From: Saprospiraceae bacterium
GTDB lineage: Bacteria; Bacteroidota; Bacteroidia; Chitinophagales; Saprospiraceae
Direction of reading: 5' to 3'
Length of the DNA: 64,000 nucleotides
NCBI GenBank assembly: GCA_029251525.1
Contig: JAQXDE010000035.1
Span: forward strand, 248,001 to 312,000
The position numbers and the translations under genes were made by a program. How positions within the stretch are numbered: the first letter of the stretch is position 1; every line of letters begins with the position of its first letter. Under the pieces are notes generated by a model. It worked only from the letters and a program-made list of their open reading frames with translations. It had not been told where the DNA came from and made no database searches. Below, in pieces: positions 18,206 to 26,940 of the stretch.

Positions 18206-20623
18206 ATGATAGATACTATCAAAAAGCAAAGTCTCAAATCTCTTCTTAATATTTTTGATATTACATTAGATTCTATAGTGAATCAGGTTTGGAGTGAAAA
18301 TCCTGATCATTTAGAGTCATTTTCAAGTGGTATGGCCAAAATCACGCATCATATTTTAGAGCTAGGAGAATATGTGAAGAATGAATTAGATGAGAGTTCT
18401 ATTGAATCAAATGAGTTATTACCAAGTTATATTATTCAATATTCGTGGATGGAAGAAGCTAAATCATTTTTGATTTTGTGGCGAGACGTTATTTTTCAAT
18501 ATCAAAAAGCTTTAGTATTAAAATCAAATCAAAAAATTTCTGAGGAGAGTTTAATGCAACTTCGTTTAACTTCAAAAGATGTTATTCAGGAAGGTGTAAA
18601 TTATCTTAAAAACTATCTAGAAAAAGAAACTACTAATCTAGAAAAGAATAAAAGAGAATTAAAGTCCAAGATTTTTGAATGGAAAAAAAATAAGAGCCCA
18701 TATGGAATCTATAGGGTGCAAATCGAAACCATAAATCAACAATGTGAAAAGTTAATAGAGCAGTATCAATCTCTTTTAAAATCATCTAAAGTTTTTCAAA
18801 ACATTGGGCAGTTAATTCAACAAAATATCACAACGAGCAAAGTTGAAATTGACCAGTTAAAAATATTGGCAAATGATGCTAAAAAATTAGTGGAAGATCA
18901 TGTTACTGATAAACCTGGAAAATTATCTACTCTCCTTATAAATATGGAATCTAAATTGGAAACTAGCCAACATTTGGAATTATTGAATATTTCGATTAAT
19001 AAAGAAATTGAATCTTTGGAAGATAATATTCAGGTTCCAATTGAAGTTGATGGCGGGTTATTACTTTTTCGAGAGATTAATTTGAAAAATATATCGAGGC
19101 TATGGTTGGAATCAGAGACCACTCCCTTGGTATACGAATTTTGGAAAGTTAATGACCAAATTCTTAATAGTTTTAAGATGGCTTTGATGAATATTCGAAA
19201 TCGAGCTATGCTATTTTCAAGTGAATTAAAAAAGGAAGATGGAACTAAAGGAGGAATAGATCCAAGGTTTGAGCAAGATAAATTTTGGTATCCGATTGTT
19301 TCTTTTTTGCAAAAAACAAATTTATGGGAGAATGAGTTAAATTCTCTTTCTGGAATTATTCAGGATAGGTTATCTAAAGAGTTTCAAATAAGCGAGATTT
19401 ATAATACAGAAAAGGTCTTTCTTCCTATACCATTGCAAACTACAATTAATCAATACCGATTAACTCAAAATCCATGGGTTTTAAATACTCAAAATTGGTT
19501 AAAAAAGCAAATTAGACGTTTCCAAAAGTTTAAAAATACTGTAGAAAAAGAAGATGCTTTAAGTATCTCTGAAAAGATTGTTCGCTTTGTTCAAAATAAA
19601 AACAGACCTATTGGTAATCATCAATATTCCAATATATTTTTGACTAAAGGATATATGGGTAAATCATTTTGGGTAGGTCGAAAGATTGAATTGGAGCGAT
19701 TTAATAACATTGTAGACCAATGGAAAATAGGTTTTCGAGGGGCAGTAATTTTAAGTGGGCAACGATTTTCTGGTAAGTCATTATTTGGTGAATATATTTC
19801 AACTCTTCATTTTCCCCAGAAATCAATTCGACTATTGCCAAATGTTACTTTAAAAGTTGGAGGACGAATTTTAGAGACCACCTATGACCTTGGCGCAGCA
19901 ATAGATTTTATCCAAAAGTACTCTGTTAATGATCAATCTTTAATTTGGATTGATGATTTGGAAAACTGGAGTGATCCCAATATTCCACTTGGACAAAATG
20001 TAAGAGCACTTATAAAATCGATTGATAATCATGGTGGAAGAATGTTTTTTATGGTTTCCATGGCGAACTGGATGGTGGCGCATTTGGACAAAACTCATGA
20101 AATACAAAAAGTTTTTCAAGCAGATATCAACTTGGATAAAATGAGTTCGGCAGAAATCAAAGAAGCGATCTTAATTAGGCATGGAGCTACCCATAAGATT
20201 TTAGTTAACAAAAATAATGAGGAACCCTCTCCTCAAGAGTTTCAAAAAATGACAGATGGCATATTCCGGTATACTTTAGGGAATATTGGAGAGTCTCTCT
20301 CTAGGTGGTCTTTTTCAATTTATAAAAAGAGCGAGGAAAAGGTAGAATTTCGAGCATCGATTAATTATGCGTTTCCTGATTTTTTAAATCCTGATGTAGC
20401 GATAATCCTGACTACTCTAATGATGGAAAAAAGGACAAATGAATATCGGTTGAGGAAACTATTTGGTTCCCCATTCCAAGAGAAATTTAATTTCATTATT
20501 CAACGATTAATAAGTATCGGGATTTTGACTCGCCATATTGATGGTTGGTTAGAGGTGAACGAGGTAGTGGTTAATGAAGTTGGAAAAATATTGGAAGAAA
20601 AAAATTATTTGAAGTTCTATTAA
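18206..20623 (+). CDS. large coiled-coil P-loop ATPase of unknown function
   Basis: A soluble protein of 805 residues with no signal peptide. Residues 1-480 are almost entirely helical and charged, with likely coiled coils around 140-290. An ATPase domain starts near 490 (FWVGRKIELERFNNIVDQW). It has a Walker A motif GQRFSGKS at 518-525 and a Walker B motif LIWIDD at 579-584, followed by a sensor-like VSMANWM. The C-terminal ~130 residues resemble a winged-helix bundle (LNPDVAIILTTLMMEKRTNE). The layout suggests an AAA+ or STAND-like NTPase, but I cannot name the family. The next gene, 71 bases on, encodes an MscS-like membrane protein. Inference: the two may form a membrane-linked system. 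Confidence 0.75.
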   Translation: MIDTIKKQSLKSLLNIFDITLDSIVNQVWSENPDHLESFSSGMAKITHHILELGEYVKNELDESSIESNELLPSYIIQYSWMEEAKSFLILWRDVIFQYQKALVLKSNQKISEESLMQLRLTSKDVIQEGVNYLKNYLEKETTNLEKNKRELKSKIFEWKKNKSPYGIYRVQIETINQQCEKLIEQYQSLLKSSKVFQNIGQLIQQNITTSKVEIDQLKILANDAKKLVEDHVTDKPGKLSTLLINMESKLETSQHLELLNISINKEIESLEDNIQVPIEVDGGLLLFREINLKNISRLWLESETTPLVYEFWKVNDQILNSFKMALMNIRNRAMLFSSELKKEDGTKGGIDPRFEQDKFWYPIVSFLQKTNLWENELNSLSGIIQDRLSKEFQISEIYNTEKVFLPIPLQTTINQYRLTQNPWVLNTQNWLKKQIRRFQKFKNTVEKEDALSISEKIVRFVQNKNRPIGNHQYSNIFLTKGYMGKSFWVGRKIELERFNNIVDQWKIGFRGAVILSGQRFSGKSLFGEYISTLHFPQKSIRLLPNVTLKVGGRILETTYDLGAAIDFIQKYSVNDQSLIWIDDLENWSDPNIPLGQNVRALIKSIDNHGGRMFFMVSMANWMVAHLDKTHEIQKVFQADINLDKMSSAEIKEAILIRHGATHKILVNKNNEEPSPQEFQKMTDGIFRYTLGNIGESLSRWSFSIYKKSEEKVEFRASINYAFPDFLNPDVAIILTTLMMEKRTNEYRLRKLFGSPFQEKFNFIIQRLISIGILTRHIDGWLEVNEVVVNEVGKILEEKNYLKFY

Positions 20624-20694
20624 AAGCAAGGATGAAATAATAGATTTGAAATCGAAGATTTATATAATATTAAAATTATTGGAGTTTGATTCTT

Positions 20695-21675
20695 ATGAAA
20701 AAAATAATTGGAACGATATTTTTACTTTTTTGTGTTTTTATTTTAGGATTTTCTCAATTTGGCGAAAGTCCTCATTCTCCTTTAGATTCTGCAATTGTTG
20801 ATTCTACTGTTTTAGAGCATTCAACTAAGAAAGAATTAAAAGGAATTTTAACAGAAGTTCTTTCACAAGGTGATAGTGGAAAGTTAAACGTTACTATCAT
20901 TAATGTACCGCCCCAAAATCCAATTTTTAGAGAAGAATTAAAGGAAGAAGCTTTAAATCAAGAATATTTTAATTGGTGGCAATTTCTCCTTAGTTCTTTG
21001 TTATTATTGGGGCTTTATTTTTTACTTGAATTTTTAAACAGGGTTTTAACCAAATATAATTTTCTAGGGAAATACCAAACTAATGTGAAAGGCTTAGTTA
21101 TGCATTCTCTTTTAATATTTGAGGCAGTTGCTTTGTTAATCTTAGGCAGCGGTTTTGTTCTGATTAATCCGTTTTATCATGGAATATTAGTTGTTATAGT
21201 TTTAGCAGTTGGATTCAATCACCTAAAGAATTATTTTAGTGGCAGAATCGTTCAATTTGATAAATCAGTAATTGAAGGGAAAAGATTGAAAACGTATAAT
21301 TCACATGGAGTTATATTCAAAAAGGGAAGGTTTGGCCTTAAATTGAGAACTCAAAAGGGTGTCCAGTTTGTCAATTATTCTAGGTTGATTTCAGATGGAT
21401 ATACGTTATTGACTGGTATAGAAGTTGGCGGGTTTTATGAATTGGAAATTCAACCTAAAAGTTTTGAATTAAAAAAGGATTATTTAATTGTTTTAAGAGA
21501 TTTGTTGACTACCACTCCATACTTAGACCTAAGTCATAAGCCACAATTGGAAAAAGTAGGTGATGGTGAATCTAGAGTAATTTTAGCTAGGGTAGAAGTG
21601 AAGGAAGAAAGTCATTTACAAGATTTGGTAACCTTGATTAAGGAACAAGATTTTTCATGTAAGGTGGTTTCATAA
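20695..21675 (+). CDS. MscS-like membrane protein
   Basis: A protein of 326 residues from the ATG at 20695, which is preceded by GGAG; a TTG three codons upstream is less likely. Residues 1-22 are a signal peptide (IFLLFCVFILGFSQFG). A periplasmic stretch of ~70 residues follows, then three membrane helices (~90-115, 135-158, 162-182). The last runs into LAVGFNHLKNYFSGRIVQFD, the pore-helix/beta junction seen in MscS mechanosensitive channels, and a beta domain (SHGVIFKKGRFGLKLRTQKG). The pore helix is short and lacks the regular Gly/Ala packing of true MscS, so gating may differ. It sits between the ATPase and the antiporter, 38 bases before the latter, probably in one transcript. Confidence 0.7.
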   Translation: MKKIIGTIFLLFCVFILGFSQFGESPHSPLDSAIVDSTVLEHSTKKELKGILTEVLSQGDSGKLNVTIINVPPQNPIFREELKEEALNQEYFNWWQFLLSSLLLLGLYFLLEFLNRVLTKYNFLGKYQTNVKGLVMHSLLIFEAVALLILGSGFVLINPFYHGILVVIVLAVGFNHLKNYFSGRIVQFDKSVIEGKRLKTYNSHGVIFKKGRFGLKLRTQKGVQFVNYSRLISDGYTLLTGIEVGGFYELEIQPKSFELKKDYLIVLRDLLTTTPYLDLSHKPQLEKVGDGESRVILARVEVKEESHLQDLVTLIKEQDFSCKVVS

Positions 21676-21713
21676 CACAATATTTATAGAGCTGAATTTT
21701 TAAAATACAAAAT

Positions 21714-23009
21714 ATGGATCTTTCTAATTTGAGTACCGAAATGATTTTAATTGGAGTATCTGCAATTATTATTATTTCATTTTTCTTTGGTGAGTTGTCA
21801 AGGAAAACTAATGTTCCATCCGTTTTAATGCTGATTATTTTCGGTGTGATTTGCCAAAGTATTGTAAAGATTGAACAAGAAACACTAAGGCCAATATTAG
21901 GTTTGTTGGGGACAGTAGGACTGATTATGATAGTTCTAGAGGCGGCTTTAGAGTTAGAGTTGAAAAGAGAAAAATATATTCCAATCGCAAAAGCTATGGC
22001 CATTGCACTAATTGGACTTTTAGCATCGGCTTATATTGCTGCAGAAATTTTATTTTATTTTTATGAAGGAGACGGAATGACAATAGAGAAGGCTTGGATT
22101 TATGCCACGCCGCTGTCTATCTTGTCAAGCGCCATTATTATTCCAAGTGTTTCAGGTTTAAATTCTGTTAAAAAAGAATTTCATATTTATGAAAGTACCT
22201 TTTCAGATATATTGGGAATTATTGTTTTTTATTATTTAACAGGACAGCTGGGGAATGAAGATGACCATGGTGGAGGTTTAGTAGGTTATGGCGGAAATGT
22301 ATTGTTAACAATTGTAGTCTCATTTATTGCAAGTTATTTGATAATTCTTATTTTTCAGAGTATTAAAAGTCATACTAAATTATTTTTATTGATTGCAGTA
22401 TTGCTTTTGTTGTATGGTGTCGGGAAAGAAATGCACCTTTCAGCTTTAATTGTTATTTTGATATTCGGATTAATAATCGCCAATATGAAATTGTTTTTCA
22501 AAGGAATATTAGGTCGTTGGCTACATTTGGAGAAGGCTAATCAGATATATGAAGGGTTGCACGTTATCACAATGGAAACTGCTTTTGTGGTTAGAACCTT
22601 TTTCTTTGTTATTTTTGGACTATCAATAAATTTATTGTCTTTAAATAGTCTAAATGTTGCTATTATTAGTGGATTGATAATCGGATCTATTTATATTATT
22701 CGTTACCTCACATTAAGGCCATCGATAGGTGAAGATATAAACCCTCAATTGTATATTGCACCTCGGGGTTTGATAACCATATTGTTGTTTTATAAGATTC
22801 CTGAAGCTGCAAAAGTAGAAGCATTTAACTCAGGAATTTTATTGTTCATAATAATTGGAACGAGTTTGATAATGACGGTTGCCATGATAATGGACAAGCG
22901 AAATACAGGGAAAGCAATTCGGAAAGCAGAAGAACAACCTGTAGGTTATGAAAAATGGAGAGCACCTTCTATTTCTGATGTTATTGATAATCAAAGTGAT
23001 AACCATTAG
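21714..23009 (+). CDS. CPA-family cation:proton antiporter
   Basis: A protein of 431 residues with about 12 membrane segments. It begins with the typical SFFFGELSRKTNVPSVLMLI helix. The central ESTFSDILGIIVFY segment holds the acidic residue expected for ion binding in CPA antiporters, and APRGLITILLFYKI matches a conserved late helix. It exchanges Na+ or K+ for H+ in the inner membrane; ion choice cannot be read. The C-terminal 40 residues are a short polar tail with no TrkA domain. It lies 38 bases after the MscS-like gene and 26 bases before the decarboxylase gene, so several of these genes may be co-transcribed. Confidence 0.88.
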   Translation: MDLSNLSTEMILIGVSAIIIISFFFGELSRKTNVPSVLMLIIFGVICQSIVKIEQETLRPILGLLGTVGLIMIVLEAALELELKREKYIPIAKAMAIALIGLLASAYIAAEILFYFYEGDGMTIEKAWIYATPLSILSSAIIIPSVSGLNSVKKEFHIYESTFSDILGIIVFYYLTGQLGNEDDHGGGLVGYGGNVLLTIVVSFIASYLIILIFQSIKSHTKLFLLIAVLLLLYGVGKEMHLSALIVILIFGLIIANMKLFFKGILGRWLHLEKANQIYEGLHVITMETAFVVRTFFFVIFGLSINLLSLNSLNVAIISGLIIGSIYIIRYLTLRPSIGEDINPQLYIAPRGLITILLFYKIPEAAKVEAFNSGILLFIIIGTSLIMTVAMIMDKRNTGKAIRKAEEQPVGYEKWRAPSISDVIDNQSDNH

Positions 23010-23035
23010 TGAATTAATATTTTAATACAAAGCAA

Positions 23036-23797
23036 ATGAATCTTAAAAATCTTGCAAAAATTGTTGATGACGCAGCATTAAACGCCAAACCGATTTCTCA
23101 ATTAAGTTTGAATAACCAATTTTCTGAAAAAGAAGCTTATGAAATCCAGGCTAATTCTATAGCTAGAAGATACAACAGAGGGGAAAAATTAGTGGGTGTT
23201 AAACTTGGCTTTACAAGTAAAGCTAAGATGGAACAGATGGGAGTTCATGATATGATATGGGGAAGATTGACTGATGGAATGTTGATTGGACAAAATTCAA
23301 GTTTACTGTTAGAGAAAATGATTCATCCTAGGGCGGAACCTGAAATTTGTTTTTTGGTGAAAAAAGAAATAAGTAAGGAGATTCCTTTGAGTGAAATCAA
23401 AGAATATATTTACGGTGTGGCAGGAGCTATTGAAGTAATTGATTCTAGGTATGAAAATTTTAAATTTTCTTTGGAGGATGTAATAGCTGATAATTGTTCT
23501 TCAGCAGGTTTTGTAATTGGAAAATGGCATAATGTAGATACACCTTTGGAAGATTTAAAAATGGATTTAATTATTAATGATGAAGTTGTTCAATCTGGAT
23601 CATCCAATGCAATTTTAGGTAATCCTTGGGAATCCGTTGTGGCTGCTTCAAGACTTTGTTCCAAGTACGATCAGGTAATTCGTTCTGGAAGTTATATTAT
23701 GGCTGGAGCTGCAACTTCTGCTGTTTATTTGGAGAAAAACCAGATTGTAAAAGTTGAGGTGGCAACATTAGGTTCTGTTCAGTTTTCTATCCAATAG
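23036..23797 (+). CDS. 4-oxalocrotonate decarboxylase / 2-keto-4-pentenoate hydratase family enzyme
   Basis: A protein of 253 residues of the fumarylacetoacetase-like fold. Motifs LVGVKLGFTSKAKMEQMGV, HPRAEPEICFLVKKEI (metal-binding Glu pair region), AGAIEVIDSRYENFKFSLED and ADNCSSAGFVIGKW match the 4-oxalocrotonate decarboxylase (DmpH/XylI) and hydratase (DmpE) group of the meta-cleavage pathway. The retained VGVKLGFTSKAKM block favours decarboxylase. In Bacteroidota such enzymes often serve 2-aminomuconate/kynurenine degradation (known for the pathway, inference here). The next pathway enzyme, 4-hydroxy-2-oxovalerate aldolase, is encoded at the far right edge. The downstream AraC gene may regulate it. 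Confidence 0.85.
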   Translation: MNLKNLAKIVDDAALNAKPISQLSLNNQFSEKEAYEIQANSIARRYNRGEKLVGVKLGFTSKAKMEQMGVHDMIWGRLTDGMLIGQNSSLLLEKMIHPRAEPEICFLVKKEISKEIPLSEIKEYIYGVAGAIEVIDSRYENFKFSLEDVIADNCSSAGFVIGKWHNVDTPLEDLKMDLIINDEVVQSGSSNAILGNPWESVVAASRLCSKYDQVIRSGSYIMAGAATSAVYLEKNQIVKVEVATLGSVQFSIQ

Positions 23798-23892
23798 GTT
23801 TATATTGAGTTAATAGATCATTGTATATATTTTGATTTGTTAAGGATACTTTATTAAAAATGATTTTGTGATAAATTAAAAAACACAATTTC

Positions 23893-24777
23893 TTGAAAGT
23901 TAAAAAACATATTCCAGGTTTTGATTTGCCAAATCTTCATAATAAGGCCTTTGAGTTTGCGATTGTTTCTAATCGTGAAATTTTAGATCATAATATTCCA
24001 ACTAATCATGATCCATTTCGACCCCATCGAATACATTTTTATGCTATTCTTTTTATCCTTGAGGGAAACGGGAAACATTTCATAGATTTTAAAAGCTATG
24101 ATTACCAAAAGGGTAGTGTTATTTTTATTGCCAAGGATCAAGTTCAAGCTTTTCAAAAAAATGATGATAGAGAAGCTTATTTTTTATTGTTTACCGAAAA
24201 CTTTATTGAACGAGGTAGCTTAAGTTCAAATTTAATGCAGGAGTTAAGTTTGTATAACTATCATTTATACTCACCTGTGATCAACCTAGAAGGAGATGGA
24301 ATGAATATTTTTAAAAGTTTAGTCAATCGAATTAAAAAGGAATATGATGCGCCTGATGATAATTTAACTGAGGAAATAATACAATCTTCCCTGAAAATAT
24401 TTTTAGGTTTGTCGGAACGTAAAAGAAAAAAAAATCAATCTACGTTATCAGTTTCAAAGTATCAAATTGAATTTAATCAATTTCAAAATTTGCTCAATAA
24501 ATACCTTTTTATTTCTCGTCAAGTTCAATTTTATGCTAACGAGATGAATATGTCCTCTAAGAAACTAAATCGGATAACACAAGAATTAATGGGCAAGCCT
24601 GTTAAAACCTATATCAATGATTCTTTGATTTTGGAAATAAAACGTTTGCTTATGAATACCTCCTTGAGTATCAAAGAAATCAGTTATAAAATTGGTTTTG
24701 AAGACCCCACTAATTTTGTAAAGTATTTTAAAAAGTATACTGAATTGACTCCTATTGATTTTCGAAAAAAGTATTAA
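23893..24777 (+). CDS. AraC-family transcriptional regulator
   Basis: A protein of 294 residues. No in-frame ATG lies between the upstream stop at 23872 and well inside the gene, so a TTG at 23893 is the likely start. The N-terminal half is a cupin-like sensing domain (FRPHRIHFYAILFILEGNGK, HFIDFKSYDYQKGSVIFIAK). The C-terminal ~100 residues hold the two helix-turn-helix motifs of AraC/XylS (YANEMNMSSKKLNRITQEL and SIKEISYKIGFEDPTNFVKY, then FRKKY). It follows the decarboxylase gene by 95 bases on the same strand, and control of an aromatic or kynurenine catabolic gene set is plausible but unproven. Confidence 0.9.
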   Translation: MKVKKHIPGFDLPNLHNKAFEFAIVSNREILDHNIPTNHDPFRPHRIHFYAILFILEGNGKHFIDFKSYDYQKGSVIFIAKDQVQAFQKNDDREAYFLLFTENFIERGSLSSNLMQELSLYNYHLYSPVINLEGDGMNIFKSLVNRIKKEYDAPDDNLTEEIIQSSLKIFLGLSERKRKKNQSTLSVSKYQIEFNQFQNLLNKYLFISRQVQFYANEMNMSSKKLNRITQELMGKPVKTYINDSLILEIKRLLMNTSLSIKEISYKIGFEDPTNFVKYFKKYTELTPIDFRKKY

Positions 24778-25143
24778 GCGAAAGTTAATTTAGTCCTAAT
24801 TTGAGCTAATTTCTTATTAAATAAATCTCCCATAATTACCATTTCTAAATTTAAACACTAAATTGAAATACTGATGATTAGATTCTGTAATGGTCTATTT
24901 TTAGTAATTGATTCGGCATTTTGTTTTGTTAATTAATTGATTTAATGTTTTTTATTCTGATTATTTTTTATTGAATGCACGAATGTCTGTGTTTTTATAC
25001 ACATTCCAAATACTCTTCTTTTTATTATGTTTCATGTTTTGTCCCGTTTTAACCATTATTCTACTTTGTTTAACCTTTTGTAATTTTTGTTTATTGTTCA
25101 ATTTTGCATTCGAAATACAAAATATATTTACACAACAATTTAG
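24778..25143. other. intergenic stretch without a convincing gene
   Basis: It is very AT-rich. A TTG-initiated frame at 24971-25156 would give a 61-residue, almost wholly hydrophobic peptide and overlaps the next gene start. I regard it as chance. An AATTTTGC about 45 bases before the CotH-like gene is a poor match to the -7 box. Confidence 0.4.
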
Positions 25144-26211
25144 ATGGAAAAATTAAAGAAGGGAGGCATGAAAGTATTAAACAATTACATTCATATTTTT
25201 GCACTAATATTGGTAGCGAATTATTCTTTTGCAAATCCCAATCCAGTCAATTTAAATAGCATTTTTGATGTACTAAATTATCAAGAAATCCTTGAGGTAG
25301 ATTTGAGTTTAGACATGGAGGACGTTTTCGGAAATAGAAGAAGTAAAGATAAACATAAAGCAGTTTTGTCATTTAGGGATAAAAGTGGTAACGATCAAAC
25401 TTGGAATATTAAAGTAGGTTTACGAGGAAGATTTAGAAGAACCAGGTGTAATAATTTAGCCCCATTAAAATTACATTTTAGTAAAAATGATTTGTTGGAT
25501 GCAGGATTAGCAAAATTTAATGATTTAAAGCTTGTTAACCAATGTATGGATGACTCAAAAAATTTGAAACAACTTTTGGTAAGAGAGTATTTAGCATACA
25601 GGTTATACAATCAAATAACTGATCAGAGTTTTAGAGTTCAATTTTTAAAAATCAATTATTTTGATACTCAAACGGGTAAATCAAGAATACAATATGGTTT
25701 TGTGATTGAGGATACTGCTCAATTGAGAGCACGGGTTAATGGAATGAAAGTTGAAAACCAATACAATGTAAGACAAGAGAAATTTGATCAGCATCAAATA
25801 AAGCTAATGTCTATCTTTCAATATATGATTGGAAACCCAGATTGGTCAATTGGGCGAGATCATAACGTAAAAATAATATTACAGGGAGATAAATTAATTG
25901 CTATCCCATATGATTTTGACTTTTCAGGTATCGTGGAAGCTCCTTATGCTATGATAAATGCAGAACTTGGTATTGCTAGTCCAAAGGATAGGGTATTTCT
26001 TGGTTTTGAAAATCATGTTGAGAATATGACTTACGAATTAGATATTTTTGAAGATAAAAGGTCATCATTAATCAAGACAATTAAAGAATGTAAGTCGTTA
26101 AAGGGGAGAAATCGAAGAGAAATGATTAAATTTATTAATTCGTTTTATGATGAGACTGAAAACTTTTATTTGCCTTTACAAAAAGATAAAGTTCCAACAT
26201 TAGGGGAATAG
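25144..26211 (+). CDS. secreted CotH-kinase-like protein
   Basis: A protein of 355 residues with a signal peptide (LNNYIHIFALILVANYSFAN). The alternative ATG at 25168 would keep the same signal. Conserved-looking parts are LKVGLRGRFRRTR-like basic strands, a helix 'LKLVNQCMDDSKNLKQLLVR' then EYLAYRLYNQI, and an acidic pair NPDWSIGRDHNVKI and IAIPYDFDFSGIVEAPYA. This 'REYLAYRLYN ... GRDHN ... PYDFDFSG' layout resembles the atypical CotH kinase fold, where the Asp residues bind metal and phosphate. The match is partial and the enzyme activity is inference. It lies 52 bases before the Pycsar-type effector gene on the same strand. Confidence 0.55.
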   Translation: MEKLKKGGMKVLNNYIHIFALILVANYSFANPNPVNLNSIFDVLNYQEILEVDLSLDMEDVFGNRRSKDKHKAVLSFRDKSGNDQTWNIKVGLRGRFRRTRCNNLAPLKLHFSKNDLLDAGLAKFNDLKLVNQCMDDSKNLKQLLVREYLAYRLYNQITDQSFRVQFLKINYFDTQTGKSRIQYGFVIEDTAQLRARVNGMKVENQYNVRQEKFDQHQIKLMSIFQYMIGNPDWSIGRDHNVKIILQGDKLIAIPYDFDFSGIVEAPYAMINAELGIASPKDRVFLGFENHVENMTYELDIFEDKRSSLIKTIKECKSLKGRNRREMIKFINSFYDETENFYLPLQKDKVPTLGE

Positions 26212-26263
26212 ATAAATAAATTCACAAAAACTGACTTACTAGTAACTCAAAAAACACATACTT

Positions 26264-26857
26264 ATGATTGAAGTTTTACAAGATGAAATAATTGTCAAAA
26301 AAGGAAAAAAGAAGGGAAAGGTGAAAAGTGGAATTTCGAAACAGACGATTAATATTATTAGAACAACTCAAAGAAACAATATCGATTTAACTGCAATTGC
26401 TGATAACAAAGCTAATGTTTTGCTAAGTTTGAACGCAATAATAATTGCTGCTCTTATTCCAATAGTGATAGCTAATGTTGATATCGTTTTTGAAAAAATG
26501 ATGATTATTCCATTAATGATTCTTGCAGTTACAAGTTTTGTTACAATATATTTGTCAGCAGCAGTTTTGAAACCATCTAATTTTGATAGAATGAGGTCAA
26601 GCGCTAATCCTGACTCAGATTCTAGCCCTTTCTTTTTTGGGAATTTTTACAAGATGGAAGCAGAGGAATATTTTAAATTTATAAAACCTTCTTTGTCTAA
26701 CCCCAAAGATTTGAAGGCTCATTTGGCTCAAGATCTTTATTATATCGGAAAAAGGTTAGGAGAGAAAATGGCCTTTGTTCGGCAGGCATACAATATTTTT
26801 ACAATAGGAATTCTAGTGACATTAATTAGTTTTGGAGCAGTAGTGTTTTTATTTTAA
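26264..26857 (+). CDS. Pycsar-type membrane effector (DUF5706-like)
   Basis: A protein of 197 residues. A basic N-terminus of ~35 residues is followed by the signature RNNIDLTAIADNKANVLLSL, which leads into two membrane helices (~62-82 and ~88-112). A cytoplasmic part (FFFGNFYKMEAEEYFKFIKP, then HLAQDLYYIGKRLGEKM) and a third helix at the C-terminus complete it. Known: this is the PycTM/DUF5706 architecture of Pycsar effectors, which permeabilise the membrane when a phage-triggered cyclase makes cCMP or cUMP. No pyrimidine cyclase gene is visible within the window, so a defence role is unproven. It may share a transcript with the CotH-like gene and ends at a strong terminator. Confidence 0.75.
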   Translation: MIEVLQDEIIVKKGKKKGKVKSGISKQTINIIRTTQRNNIDLTAIADNKANVLLSLNAIIIAALIPIVIANVDIVFEKMMIIPLMILAVTSFVTIYLSAAVLKPSNFDRMRSSANPDSDSSPFFFGNFYKMEAEEYFKFIKPSLSNPKDLKAHLAQDLYYIGKRLGEKMAFVRQAYNIFTIGILVTLISFGAVVFLF

Positions 26858-26885
26858 AAAAATAAAAATAGTAGTATTTTAAATT

Positions 26886-26926
26886 AAAAAGAGCTTTCAA
26901 TCTGTTTAGGTTGAAAGCTCTTTTTT
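26886..26926. terminator. strong bidirectional terminator
   Basis: AAAAAGAGCTTTCAA (26886-26900) and its exact complement (26911-26925) form a 15-bp stem with a 10-base loop. The A and T runs suit both strands, between the convergent effector gene and menB. Confidence 0.9.
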
Positions 26927-26940
26927 GATAAAGGATTCAA

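Noticed and set aside
24971-25156. 61-codon hydrophobic frame on the plus strand
   Set aside because: TTG start, composition of T-rich chance translation, and overlap with the start of the CotH-like gene.
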